A stretch of DNA of 49,134 nucleotides from RGIG8775 sp045587785 (GCA_045587785.1 JAZNDA010000053.1:1-49134), one strand, 5' to 3'; positions 1 through 8,658 are shown, counted from the first letter of the stretch. Program-made: numbers and translations. Notes: a model not told the origin generated them from the sequence alone.

Positions 1-366
<366 letters not shown>

Positions 367-455
367 CGAAGGGAAGTTCAAAGCGAAAAAGTTTGAGTTT
401 CATTTCGACTCCTACCATATACTTTATTCGGTTTTCAATGCGCATAGAAGCTAAC

Positions 456-488
456 AAAAAGCATACCCAATCAAGGGTATGCTTTTTT
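456..488 (+). terminator. Terminator of the rRNA transcript
   Basis: Arms 456-468 and 475-487 form a perfect 13-bp stem around a six-base loop and end in a run of T. It lies about 90 bases after the 23S end and closes the rRNA operon without a 5S gene. Confidence 0.9.
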
Positions 489-608
489 CTCTCATACTAT
501 TTAACTATGTGCCAAAATTGATAATGGATGCCCGATACATCTTCGCACAGAATATCGGGATTTTAAAACGCTTTCTGATAAAATATAGGTAGACAGGAGG
601 GATGAAAA

Positions 609-1517
609 ATGGATTGGATCACGGGAATGCAAAAAGCAATTGATTATATCGAGGCAAATTTGACCGAGGAAATCAATTACGAAAAGGTGGCAGCTGAGAG
701 TTTTTCTTCAAGCTATCATTTTCAAAGAGTGTTCAGTATTCTTTGCGGATACACGCTGGGAGAATATATTCGTTTGCGCCGCTTGTCCTTAGCAGGTGCA
801 GAGCTTGTAAGCGGCAAAGAAAAAGTCATTGATATTGCCCTGAAATACGGTTACGATAGCCCCGACAGCTTTGCGAAAGCATTTCAAAAATTCCATGGCA
901 TTACGCCGTCGCAGGCACGCGCAGACGGTAGTATGCTCAAATCCTTCTCTCGCTTGTCAATCAAAATTTCATTGGAAGGCGGTAACACGATGAGTTACAG
1001 AATTGAAGAAAAAGAGCCTATGATCCTGACGGGCTTCAAAGCTCACTTTATGGGTGCTCCATACGGGAAAGAACGCGAAAAGCAAGAGGAAGAACTGTTC
1101 CTTTCCACCAGAGGCAAGCAATGGTTTTTGAAAGGTGCTTCGGGTGACAGTGATGCCCATTGTGTCATTACCAACATAGATGATAGGGGATATGACTTTT
1201 ATTACTGTCATCGGCTGGATGATTACGAACGTCAAAATCTTTTTAACCACGCGGTAACGGGCGTTGATTTTGTGGAATCCATGCAGCTTGAAAATATTGA
1301 AATCCCCAAGACCACGTACGTCATTTTTGAAACGAGTGACACAAGAAGTCCTATTTGTGACTATTTTGATCTTCTTGGCTTGAGAATAAAGATTTTGACC
1401 GAATGGATGCCCGAAATGGGATTCCAATTGGCAAGGGGGCCCGAATTAGCTGTATACCATTGGAGGCCGAAAAGCGAACGAAACGTTGGGATATGGCTTC
1501 CTATCGAAAAGAAATAA
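609..1517 (+). CDS. AraC-family regulator with GyrI-like effector domain
   Basis: A 302-residue protein. Residues 1-105 form an AraC-type double helix-turn-helix at the N-terminus, with the typical second-helix signature DIALKYGYDSPDSFAKAFQK. Residues ~125-300 form a GyrI/SbmC-like effector-binding domain, which in related regulators binds small hydrophobic or cationic ligands. This domain order (HTH first) is that of the Rob/SoxS-GyrI group found with drug or stress responses. The start is ATG 609, preceded by the ribosome site AGGAGGG at 595-601. A terminator follows within 10 bases, so it is monocistronic. The ligand and targets are unknown; the MATE exporter 2 kb downstream is a possible but unproven target. 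Confidence 0.9.
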   Translation: MDWITGMQKAIDYIEANLTEEINYEKVAAESFSSSYHFQRVFSILCGYTLGEYIRLRRLSLAGAELVSGKEKVIDIALKYGYDSPDSFAKAFQKFHGITPSQARADGSMLKSFSRLSIKISLEGGNTMSYRIEEKEPMILTGFKAHFMGAPYGKEREKQEEELFLSTRGKQWFLKGASGDSDAHCVITNIDDRGYDFYYCHRLDDYERQNLFNHAVTGVDFVESMQLENIEIPKTTYVIFETSDTRSPICDYFDLLGLRIKILTEWMPEMGFQLARGPELAVYHWRPKSERNVGIWLPIEKK

Positions 1518-1522
1518 TTTTT

Positions 1523-1545
1523 GCCCCGCCCACGGCGGGGCTTTT
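1523..1545 (+). terminator. Terminator after the AraC/GyrI regulator
   Basis: GCCCCGCC and GGCGGGGC (1523-1530, 1534-1541) form a perfect 8-bp GC-rich stem with a CAC loop, followed by TTTT. It is six bases past the stop codon. Confidence 0.88.
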
Positions 1546-1585
1546 ATATTGCAAAATATTTATGTCATCGATTTTTTATATTGTA

Positions 1586-1614
1586 TTGAAATAATTATAA
1601 TTTTCTGATATAAT
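1586..1614 (+). promoter_or_regulatory. Sigma-A promoter for the 1654 operon
   Basis: TTGAAA at 1586-1591 and TATAAT at 1609-1614, 17 bases apart, with an extended -10 (TGATATAAT). It probably drives the run 1654-4658 up to the MATE gene, since no terminator interrupts those genes. Confidence 0.7.
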
Positions 1615-1653
1615 CATATGTAGAAACCGGAAGTTTGCAAGGAGCGATATAAA

Positions 1654-1890
1654 ATGAAAAAGAAGTATGGCTTGGTGACCTTACTTTGGATAGGTATTGT
1701 CTTGCTTTGGTTATCTGTCATCCTTGCGGTGATCGCGACCGCCAACAAGGATGTGATCGGCGGGGCAGATCTATCAACCTTTTTGTTTGTTTTCTCTTGT
1801 GAAAATCGAGGGGTGTATTCCATACTTGCATTTTTTGGTTTGTTTATTATGATCGCATCTGCTATTCTGCTGAAAATAAAACGCAAATGA
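1654..1890 (+). CDS. Small two-helix membrane protein, unknown function
   Basis: A 78-residue protein with two predicted membrane helices (about residues 7-28 and 51-72) joined by a short loop, and a basic C-terminal tail (LLKIKRK). The start is ATG 1654 with AAGGAG at 1639-1644. It is the first gene after the promoter at 1586 and is followed 15 bases later by a second membrane-anchored protein. I do not recognise a family, and nothing in the sequence gives a function. Confidence 0.65.
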   Translation: MKKKYGLVTLLWIGIVLLWLSVILAVIATANKDVIGGADLSTFLFVFSCENRGVYSILAFFGLFIMIASAILLKIKRK

Positions 1891-1905
1891 TTACGGAGGT
1901 TTGCC

Positions 1906-2511
1906 ATGAAAAAGCTTTTTATTGTTTTGGGCGCGCTTTTGCTTGTATTCCTTGTCACATGGGGCATATGCGAGACTGTGGGAAGTGATTACTATAATTA
2001 TGCAGGCTACATAACCGATATTAAGGAAAACCAAAGCGGCGAGACGGTACTTGTGACCTTGTCGGGTAACGTAGAGTCGGAATTTACGGTCAAATGGCAC
2101 ACCAGAAAATCCGCACCGCGCAAGCAGCCGTTTATGGTTGGGGACCGCATTTTGCTTTCCACCACTCATTTCAGTGATAAAAATATCAAAAAACTTAAGA
2201 TAGAGGTTGGCTATTCCTCCACAGGTAAGCTGTTTTACGCCGAGGGACTTGACACACCGTTTATTTTGACGGCGGGAGAGGACACGGGCGAGAGGAGATA
2301 TATGATCAGCTTCATTACGCATGACGACAGTATTCTTGCCGATGCCAAAATGGGCGATAAAGTGAGGGTTTATCATGCTTTTCCTATGACGATAGCCGCA
2401 CCGACCGTGATTGCGGAAGCAGGGACGGTGCTTGAAAAAGGGACAGAACAGCCGTTTGATGCAGAGGAGATCGCTTTTATTGAATCCAAAGGCTATAGCG
2501 TGGAGAAATAA
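1906..2511 (+). CDS. Membrane-anchored extracytoplasmic protein, unknown function
   Basis: A 201-residue protein that starts with a basic residue pair and a long hydrophobic segment (residues 4-22), either a signal anchor or an uncleaved signal peptide. No lipobox is visible (the only nearby Cys is in GICETVG). The rest is polar and rich in beta-prone stretches. Start ATG 1906 follows GGAGG. The stop abuts the ATG of the HAD gene (2512), which indicates co-transcription and probable translational coupling. I recognise no family. Confidence 0.65.
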   Translation: MKKLFIVLGALLLVFLVTWGICETVGSDYYNYAGYITDIKENQSGETVLVTLSGNVESEFTVKWHTRKSAPRKQPFMVGDRILLSTTHFSDKNIKKLKIEVGYSSTGKLFYAEGLDTPFILTAGEDTGERRYMISFITHDDSILADAKMGDKVRVYHAFPMTIAAPTVIAEAGTVLEKGTEQPFDAEEIAFIESKGYSVEK

Positions 2512-3339
2512 ATGATCAAAACATTATATATTTCCGACCTTGACGGCACGTTGCTTGATCGGCAGGCGGAGCTGTCTCGGGAGACCGTGGCGGAGCTAAA
2601 CCGTTTTATACAAAACGGCATACATTTTTCGGTCGCAACCGCGCGGACAGCGGCGACCTGCGAGCGCATTTTGTCGGGTGTAAATTTTCAAATTCCCGTG
2701 GTTTTGATGAACGGGGTGTTGATCTACAATATGTCATCGAAAATCTATGTCAAAAAGCATGTTTTGCCTACGGAGACCGTAACTAAAATATGTGACATCA
2801 TGCATCGGACAGACGTGAGCGGTCTGATGTACACGCTTGAGGGCGAGCGCCTTGCCACCTATTATGAGAAGATCTCGGGAGAAGCCATGCGCGCTTTTAT
2901 CGACGAGCGTGTGAAAAAGTACAACAAGCCGTTTTACCCTGTGTCTGACTTCATGGAAATCGGGCAGGACGTGATATATTTTGCTTTTATGGATAGTCAT
3001 GCGCGCATACATAAGCTTTTTGATCAAATTCGGGATATGGACGGAGTGCGCGTGGAAAAATACAGTGACGTCTACGAAAAGGATCTATGGTATATGGAAG
3101 TGTTTGCCGCGGCGGCGTCCAAATATCATGCGGTGCAGTATCTACGAGAAAAGTATGGCTTTGATAAGGTTGTTGCTTTTGGCGACAATCTGAATGATAT
3201 CCCTTTGTTTGAAGCAAGTGACGTCCGATATGCCGTAGGAAATGCCAAGGAAGAACTGAAGGCCATGGCGGATGCCGTAATAGAATCCAACACGGAGAAC
3301 GGCGTCGTGCGGCAAATACAAAGGATAGAGGAACTTTGA
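2512..3339 (+). CDS. Cof-type HAD-superfamily phosphatase
   Basis: A 275-residue member of the Cof/YidA subgroup (HAD IIB). Motif I is SDLDGTLLD (residues 7-15), with the nucleophile Asp and the general acid Asp two residues later. Motif IV is GDNLNDIPLF near residue 224, binding magnesium. The central part is the C2-type cap. Enzymes of this group dephosphorylate sugar phosphates, FMN or other small phosphates, and the substrate cannot be read from sequence. The start codon follows directly on the preceding stop, and the stop codon overlaps the next ATG (TGATG). Confidence 0.9.
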   Translation: MIKTLYISDLDGTLLDRQAELSRETVAELNRFIQNGIHFSVATARTAATCERILSGVNFQIPVVLMNGVLIYNMSSKIYVKKHVLPTETVTKICDIMHRTDVSGLMYTLEGERLATYYEKISGEAMRAFIDERVKKYNKPFYPVSDFMEIGQDVIYFAFMDSHARIHKLFDQIRDMDGVRVEKYSDVYEKDLWYMEVFAAAASKYHAVQYLREKYGFDKVVAFGDNLNDIPLFEASDVRYAVGNAKEELKAMADAVIESNTENGVVRQIQRIEEL

Positions 3340-4658
3340 TGGAAAGAAATCTGACGCTTGGCAGCGTGAAAAAGCATTATTTTAAATATCTCGGTGCGGC
3401 GTTCGGAAGTGCCATGATATCATGTGTATACGGGCTTGTGGATGCCGCGGTGGTTGGGCAGTATGAAGGCCCATCGGGGACGGCGGCGCTTTCTGTGGTG
3501 ATGCCCATCTGGACCATCATTTTCAGCCTTGGCTTGCTTGTCGGCATTGGCGGTTCTGTTCAGTATTCATATAACAAGTCGCAAGGCAAGCAGGACAAGG
3601 CGAACGCCTATTTTACCTTGTCGCTGATCATGACAGCGCTGATATCCCTCATATGCTGGCTTGGTATTGTTTTATTTGAGGAGCCGCTCCTTCGCTTGTT
3701 TGGCGCGGACGATGTTCTTTTGCCGCTCTGCAAGCGGTATTTGACCGCTGTGAAGTTTGTTATTCCGATTTACCCGTTCAGCCAGTTTTTGACAGCGTTT
3801 TTGCGTAATGACGATGCACCTGCGCTTGCCACTTTTTCTGTTCTGTTTGGCGGCGTATTTAACATTTTCGGGGACATTTTCTTTGTGTTTGATTTTGGCT
3901 TGGGGCTTGGCATGTTTGGTGCGGGACTTGCCACTGCCATGGGCGGCAGTGCCAGTGTTTTGCTGATGCTGACACACTTTTTCTCCCGTAAAAATACACT
4001 GAGGCTCACGAGTGTCTTTGGCGGTATTCGCAAGACGAAGCGTATTTTTGTGGGTGGCTTTTCTTCATTTATATCCGACATTGCTATGGGTGTGATCGCC
4101 ATGCTGTTCAACCGTCAGATCATGCACTATTTCGGCGCGGACGCGCTGGCGGTGTTTGGTGTGATCGTGCAGGTCAGCTGCATTGTGCAGTGCGCCACCT
4201 ATGGTATCGGACAGGCGGCACAGCCCTTGCTATCTCAAAACTATGGTGCGAATAAGTGGGACAGAGTGAAAGAAACCCAAAAGTACTCGCTTTATGTGGT
4301 TGCGTTTTTCAGTGTGCTGTGTACGGCGGCGGTTTTGCTGTATCCGACGTTTTTTGTCAGGGTCTTTATGTCGCCCACCGATGCGGTGCTTGCACTTGCG
4401 CCAAGCATTATGTGCGTGTACGCCCTCAGCTATCTTGCTCTGCCGCTCAATATTTATGCTACCTACTATTTTCAGTCGGTGATGCGAAATGGGACGGCAC
4501 TTGCGGTGTCTCTCATGCGCGGACTTGTGCTTTGCGGAATTTTTGTGTTTTTGTTTCCAATATGCTTTGGAGCAAGTACCTTGTGGTGGGTGATGCCGAT
4601 CACAGAGTTTTTTACGGCAGCATTTGTGTTGATCTCCTTTTCTAAAAAAAAGATATAA
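3339..4658 (+). CDS. MATE-family efflux transporter
   Basis: A 439-residue polytopic membrane protein of the MATE family, with two homologous six-helix halves. The N-terminal half has the usual features (GLVDAAVVGQYEGPSGTAALSVVMP), and the second half begins near residue 230 (SFISDIAMGVIAMLFN). MATE proteins expel drugs or metabolites in exchange for Na+ or H+. I chose ATG 3339 over the TTG three bases earlier because AGAGGA (3327-3332) has the right spacing and the ATG overlaps the HAD stop. It is the last gene before the terminator at 4664. Confidence 0.93.
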   Translation: MERNLTLGSVKKHYFKYLGAAFGSAMISCVYGLVDAAVVGQYEGPSGTAALSVVMPIWTIIFSLGLLVGIGGSVQYSYNKSQGKQDKANAYFTLSLIMTALISLICWLGIVLFEEPLLRLFGADDVLLPLCKRYLTAVKFVIPIYPFSQFLTAFLRNDDAPALATFSVLFGGVFNIFGDIFFVFDFGLGLGMFGAGLATAMGGSASVLLMLTHFFSRKNTLRLTSVFGGIRKTKRIFVGGFSSFISDIAMGVIAMLFNRQIMHYFGADALAVFGVIVQVSCIVQCATYGIGQAAQPLLSQNYGANKWDRVKETQKYSLYVVAFFSVLCTAAVLLYPTFFVRVFMSPTDAVLALAPSIMCVYALSYLALPLNIYATYYFQSVMRNGTALAVSLMRGLVLCGIFVFLFPICFGASTLWWVMPITEFFTAAFVLISFSKKKI

Positions 4659-4663
4659 AAATA

Positions 4664-4690
4664 GGCGTTGCCGATAGGCAACGCCGTTTT
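4664..4690. terminator. Bidirectional terminator between MATE gene and ancestral cysK end
   Basis: GGCGTTGCC (4664-4672) and GGCAACGCC (4677-4685) form a perfect 9-bp stem with a GATA loop. TTTT follows on the plus strand and an A-rich tract precedes it, giving a T-rich tail for minus-strand transcripts. It directly follows the ancestral cysK stop (complement of 4690-4692), so it once closed both convergent genes. Confidence 0.85.
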
Positions 4691-4740
4691 CATTCTTCAA
4701 AAAGTGTTGTGGAAAGGTATCTGTCGCCCGTGTCGGGGAG
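4690..4740 (-). pseudogene. cysK: Stranded 3' tail of cysK (16 codons plus stop)
   Basis: On the minus strand, 4740 down to 4690 reads, in the cysK frame, the conserved end of CysK (PDTGDRYLSTTLFEE, then TGA). Positions 4697-4740 are identical, base for base, to 7700-7743 inside the present cysK. Only the last codons differ: GAA GAA TGA here and GAG GGC TGA in the intact gene. Its own terminator lies immediately beyond. It is best read as the original end of the resident cysK, cut off from the gene by the 3-kb insertion between the two copies. Confidence 0.85.
4697..4740 (+). repeat. 44-bp perfect direct repeat, left copy
   Basis: Identical to 7700-7743 over 44 bases. Identity stops sharply on both sides (T/C at 4696/7699 and G/C at 4741/7744). 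The two copies bound a segment of about 3.0 kb that holds the MmeI-like gene and a truncated macrodomain gene. Confidence 0.97.
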
Positions 4741-4819
4741 GTGGAGGCTCGCTGGCAGCATTGACAATGGCATCCACCTTCATTTTTGTTATATCGTTTC
4801 TTACTATTTCAAGCGCCAT
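4697..4819 (-). pseudogene. Truncated macrodomain protein gene fused to the cysK tail
   Basis: From ATG at 4819 (minus strand; GGAG at 4827-4830, seven bases upstream) the reading frame gives MALEIVRNDITKMKVDAIVN followed by AAS. This is the canonical N-terminus of stand-alone macrodomain proteins, which hydrolyse O-acetyl-ADP-ribose or remove ADP-ribose. The family usually continues with AAN and a glycine-rich ligand loop and runs to ~150-200 residues. Here it breaks after ~23 residues, near 4741-4752, and runs out of frame through the cysK tail to a stop at 4697, giving a 40-residue product that cannot fold as a macrodomain. It lies 86 bases after the stop of the MmeI-like gene on the same strand, so the two probably formed one operon in the donor. 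Confidence 0.8.
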
Positions 4820-4905
4820 ATATTATCTCCATATTTATTTCTTTTTTAGCAAAGTATATGATATGTTTGCTGATAGTTCATTTAATTGAACTCCTCAAAA
4901 AGCAA

Positions 4906-7662
4906 TTAATTATTACTTAGATTTTGATACATCTTCATAAGCTCTGCTACGCAAGCAGATTCGGTGTTAAGTTTACCCCAAAAGCCGTAGGCCTGCATAA
5001 CCGCTTTATCATTTGCTTGATGAGCTTTGCGAAGTTCGGGCGGCATAACCACTTCATCGTAAAGGTCAGCCAAAGAACAATCGGGATAGAGCGCGCGAGC
5101 ATCAAGAATAGCTTGCGCGGTTTCCTCAATCTTCTTTTTCTGCTCAGTGGTAGGGTTACACCACGGGAAATTGTTATAAACAATATCCTTTGCATAGCGG
5201 TAATCACTCTTTAATCTTCCACACACTGTACGCATCCAAGCCATATGAACATTGGATGTTAATATTCCAAAGTGAAATAATGTAGCATCAGGTATTAAGA
5301 ATACAAGATTGCTTGCAATGACCTCATTTGATACAAAGCCTATCGGAATATATCTTCTTTTTTCAGAAGATGCACTTGGAACAATAATATAATCAGTGTC
5401 GGGTTGGGCTATCTGACAAAACAGCGTTGGGCTATCTGCAAATTTTCTTGTTCCTGCCGCGATGCTATTAGCTCGAAAATCGCGGACACTTTCAACACGG
5501 CGCATAACTGTTGGACATTGTTTTAATTCGTGAGGATTTGCACCTACCATCCAAAGACACCAACGAGATTTGTTGTTGATAAATTCATACGCGCCAACAT
5601 ACGGACGAATCCATTTTGCAGCCAAAGGCTCTTTCTTTAATAATTCATCTTTTTCTTCATCGGAAAGAATAAACCCACCTCCGTCACGAGGCATACTACC
5701 AAATCTAATTTTAGGTATGTCACAGAGAGGATTCGTTCTGTTTTCAACGAAAATATTGGGAGCTTCGGCAAGATACGAATTTATATTTTCAACGTATCTA
5801 ACTAAATCGTTGTCATACAATGCTTTTTTTGCTCTATTCCAAAGAGAGAACCCAACTATGACACAATGAACGTGCGCCTTTACTTTTGCCTCACTATCCC
5901 AAATAAATGTACGATGCGCAAACTGAATACGAACACCCTTTTCAAAAAGCGGTTTCCATATAGTAACTGCTTGTTGTCCTTGACAAATAGAGTTTGTCGA
6001 TACGAACGCAACTGCGACCCTTGTTCCTCGAATATATTCTGCCGCCTTGTAGTACCAAGCAGCTACATAGTCCAATTCGCCAAGACCTTTCACATCACCA
6101 ATTGCAGACAGCATATCCGCTTTCTGTTCCTTTGTTGCCATCATTCCACCAATAAACGGCGGATTGCCCATAATATAATCAAGCTTGTCCTTCGGTACGA
6201 CGGTTTCCCAATCGGTGCGCAGCGCGTTGCCCTCTACAATATTGGCGTAGGATTTCAAAGGCAGGAAATCGAGATTGGTGTTCATAATCTCCTCGGTTTC
6301 CTTCATCATCTGCGATTCTGCAATCCAAAGTGCCGTCTTAGCAACGGTTACAGCGAAGTCATTGATCTCAATTCCGTAGAACTGACCGATGGATACTTTG
6401 ATAACGTCACCGAAGTCAAGAAGCATCTGTCCGCCGGTTACAAGCTCAAGGGCATCATTCTCCAAGCGGCGCAAAGATATATAGGTTTCGGTTAAGAAGT
6501 TACCCGAGCCACAAGCGGGATCGAAGAAAGTCAGCTTCGACAGCTTTTCGCGGAAGGCTTCTGCCTTATCGTTGCGGATCTTCGGCACCTTTAGCGCCTT
6601 GATCTCATCAAATTCCTCACGAAGTTCGTCAAGGAACAGCGGATCAATCACCTTATGAATGTTCTCGATAGATGTATAGTGCATACCACCACTGCGACGT
6701 GTTTCGGGGTTCAATGTGGACTCAAATACCGCACCGAAAATCGTGGGGCTGATCTGCGACCAATCGAAATCCTCACTTGCTTTGTGCAAGAGCAGGTCAA
6801 CAATTTCTTGTGTAAAATTTGGGATTTCAATATTCTCATCGGCAAACAAGCCGCCGTTTACATACGGGAAGGATGCCAAAACCTCATCCATATAGGGATC
6901 GCGCTCCTCGGTCTTGGTGTCGAGAACACGGAACAACTCTATGAGTGCACGGCGCACGTCCTTGGGCGCAAAGCTCTTGATATAATTATGGAATTTGAGG
7001 TGTTCACCAAAGATACCTGAATCCTCTGCATAGAGGCAGAAAACAAGGCGCACGCAAAGAATGTTAAGGCTGTGAAGCGAAGCTTTATCGTCGGGGTGTA
7101 TGTACTGCCTCAGAATAGCGTCGTAGAGCTTTCCAACGAGTTCACCCGCTTGAATGGAAATCTGTTCTTCGCGGTGCAAAAGCTCGCTCTTTTCCTCAAC
7201 GAGAAACTGCAAGCGGTAGTATTCCTTTGAAAGATCCTTCAGCAAAATGCTTTCCGGCTCGCCCGTAGGCTTTTCCATATCGTAGATAAGGAATTCTTCA
7301 AAGTTGCAAGTGATGATCCAACGAGGGCGTTGCGAATACGGCAACGCAGCGGAGTATCTCTGCGCCTGCTGAAAAGGGTTGAGCAAGGTTCCGTCCGATT
7401 GACGAATGGGGCTGCGAAGGTTCAAGCCCTTCTTTTTCTGCTCGATGAGCACATGTGTTGAGGGGATATGTCCGTCAATAAAGCTTGTATGGTCGAGTTT
7501 CACGCGCTCCTCAAACAATATAAACTTTTCGGGTTCTGCAACGCCGAGAACGTCACGAACAAGGGCGAGCCAAAAGGATTGGCTGTCGCTCTTTTCGTCA
7601 CCACGGTCTTTCCAATATTCCGCAAAGTCTTTCGCCGCTTTCTTTCTATCTGCTTCTGTCAT
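4906..7662 (-). CDS. MmeI-like (type IIL) fused restriction endonuclease-methyltransferase
   Basis: A single 918-residue polypeptide, close to the length of MmeI. In order: an N-terminal PD-(D/E)xK-type nuclease region with Asp63, Glu74 and Lys76 (the E-Q-K triad, like the D-E-x-K site of MmeI); a helical spacer (~160-350); a gamma-class N6-adenine methyltransferase core with motif I DPACGSGNFL (381-390) and motif IV NPPF (500-503); then a target-recognition region and a C-terminal helical part containing QIAQPDTDYIIVPSASSEKR and the GRLKSDYRYAKDIVYNNFPW stretch typical of the family. One recognition domain serves both cutting and methylation, so no partner subunit is needed. The start has AGAGGA eight bases upstream. 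Only 30 bases separate it from the cysK stop and I see no promoter there, so it probably relies on glnN-cysK read-through. The recognition site cannot be predicted here. The gene lies within the segment bounded by the 44-bp repeats. Confidence 0.9.
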   Translation of the reverse strand: MTEADRKKAAKDFAEYWKDRGDEKSDSQSFWLALVRDVLGVAEPEKFILFEERVKLDHTSFIDGHIPSTHVLIEQKKKGLNLRSPIRQSDGTLLNPFQQAQRYSAALPYSQRPRWIITCNFEEFLIYDMEKPTGEPESILLKDLSKEYYRLQFLVEEKSELLHREEQISIQAGELVGKLYDAILRQYIHPDDKASLHSLNILCVRLVFCLYAEDSGIFGEHLKFHNYIKSFAPKDVRRALIELFRVLDTKTEERDPYMDEVLASFPYVNGGLFADENIEIPNFTQEIVDLLLHKASEDFDWSQISPTIFGAVFESTLNPETRRSGGMHYTSIENIHKVIDPLFLDELREEFDEIKALKVPKIRNDKAEAFREKLSKLTFFDPACGSGNFLTETYISLRRLENDALELVTGGQMLLDFGDVIKVSIGQFYGIEINDFAVTVAKTALWIAESQMMKETEEIMNTNLDFLPLKSYANIVEGNALRTDWETVVPKDKLDYIMGNPPFIGGMMATKEQKADMLSAIGDVKGLGELDYVAAWYYKAAEYIRGTRVAVAFVSTNSICQGQQAVTIWKPLFEKGVRIQFAHRTFIWDSEAKVKAHVHCVIVGFSLWNRAKKALYDNDLVRYVENINSYLAEAPNIFVENRTNPLCDIPKIRFGSMPRDGGGFILSDEEKDELLKKEPLAAKWIRPYVGAYEFINNKSRWCLWMVGANPHELKQCPTVMRRVESVRDFRANSIAAGTRKFADSPTLFCQIAQPDTDYIIVPSASSEKRRYIPIGFVSNEVIASNLVFLIPDATLFHFGILTSNVHMAWMRTVCGRLKSDYRYAKDIVYNNFPWCNPTTEQKKKIEETAQAILDARALYPDCSLADLYDEVVMPPELRKAHQANDKAVMQAYGFWGKLNTESACVAELMKMYQNLSNN

Positions 7663-7692
7663 ATCTTTTCCTCTTACTTTATTTTGTTAATC

Positions 7693-8628
7693 TCAGCCCT
7701 CAAAAAGTGTTGTGGAAAGGTATCTGTCGCCCGTGTCGGGGAGCAGGACAACAATGTTTTTGCCCTTGTTCTCGGGGCGCATGGCAAGCAAAAGTGCCGC
7801 GTGCGCTGCCGCACCAGAGGAAATGCCCACCAAAAAGCCCTCGCTTTTTCCGATCCTGCGGCTCATGGCGTAGGCATCTGCGTCTGTGACGGGGATGATC
7901 TCGTCATAGATTTCGGTGTTCAGAATATCGGGGACAAAGCCCGCGCCGATGCCTTGCAGACCGTGCGCGCCCGCCTTGTTTCCCGACAGCACAGCCGAGG
8001 TCTCGGGCTCGACTGCCACGATTTTGATACTCGGATTTTTGGATTTCAGATATTCGCCCACGCCCGTGATAGTACCGCCCGTGCCGACGCCTGCCACAAA
8101 AACGTCAACCTCACCGTCTGTGTCCGCCCAGATCTCGGGCCCCGTTGTTGCTCGGTGCGCCTCGGGATTGGAGGGGTTTACAAACTGTCCCGCCACAAAG
8201 CTATGGGGAATTTCCTTTGACAGCTCTTCCGCCTTTTCGATAGCTCCGCTCATGCCCCTCTTGCCGTCGGTCAAGACAAGCTCCGCGCCATATGCCTTCA
8301 TGATCTGGCGGCGCTCCTTGGACATGGTCTCGGGCATGACGATAATGAGGCGATAGCCGCGTGCGGCGGCAACCGATGCCAGACCAATGCCCGTATTTCC
8401 GCTGGTCGGCTCAATGATCACCGAATCCTCTTTGAGGATCCCTTTTTTTTCGGCATCGTCAAGCATGGCTTTTGCCACTCTGTCCTTGACCGAACCTGCG
8501 GGATTGAAATACTCAAGCTTAGCAAAAATCTTAGCTTGCAGGTTCTCCTGCGCTTCTATGTGTGTCAGCTCCAAAAGGGGCGTTCTGCCGATTATTTGAT
8601 CGATCGATGTATAAATGTTTTTTGACAT
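7693..8628 (-). CDS. cysK: Cysteine synthase A (O-acetylserine sulfhydrylase)
   Basis: A 311-residue pyridoxal-phosphate enzyme of the beta family that makes L-cysteine from O-acetyl-L-serine and sulfide. The PLP lysine is in NPAGSVKDR, the substrate loop is TSGNTGIGL, and the phosphate-binding loop is GTGGTITGVG. Length and ends are normal, but the last two codons (GAG GGC) differ from those in the stranded tail at 4690-4740 (GAA GAA). This suggests that the extreme 3' end came with the inserted cassette. AGAGGG precedes the ATG. The gene starts 30 bases after the glnN stop and probably shares its promoter. CysE, which supplies O-acetylserine, is at 16.2 kb. Confidence 0.95.
   Translation of the reverse strand: MSKNIYTSIDQIIGRTPLLELTHIEAQENLQAKIFAKLEYFNPAGSVKDRVAKAMLDDAEKKGILKEDSVIIEPTSGNTGIGLASVAAARGYRLIIVMPETMSKERRQIMKAYGAELVLTDGKRGMSGAIEKAEELSKEIPHSFVAGQFVNPSNPEAHRATTGPEIWADTDGEVDVFVAGVGTGGTITGVGEYLKSKNPSIKIVAVEPETSAVLSGNKAGAHGLQGIGAGFVPDILNTEIYDEIIPVTDADAYAMSRRIGKSEGFLVGISSGAAAHAALLLAMRPENKGKNIVVLLPDTGDRYLSTTLFEG
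7700..7743 (+). repeat. 44-bp perfect direct repeat, right copy (inside cysK)
   Basis: Right partner of 4697-4740, here forming the functional 3' end of cysK. Recombination between the copies would remove 4697-7699 and rejoin cysK to its old stop codon and terminator. Confidence 0.97.
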
Positions 8629-8658
8629 AATATATTATTCCCTCTTGCCTATGTATGC

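Noticed and set aside
4893..4902. CCTCAAAAAG just after the MmeI-like gene matches 7698-7707 at the cysK end, as if the gene alone had its own flanking repeat.
   Set aside because: Ten A-rich bases are too few to support a second, inner insertion boundary; the 44-bp repeat explains the locus.
4906..7662. Reading of the 918-residue enzyme as a BREX PglX or a type I HsdM methyltransferase.
   Set aside because: It has an N-terminal E-Q-K nuclease region, MmeI length and MmeI-type C-terminus, and no BREX, HsdS or HsdR neighbours.
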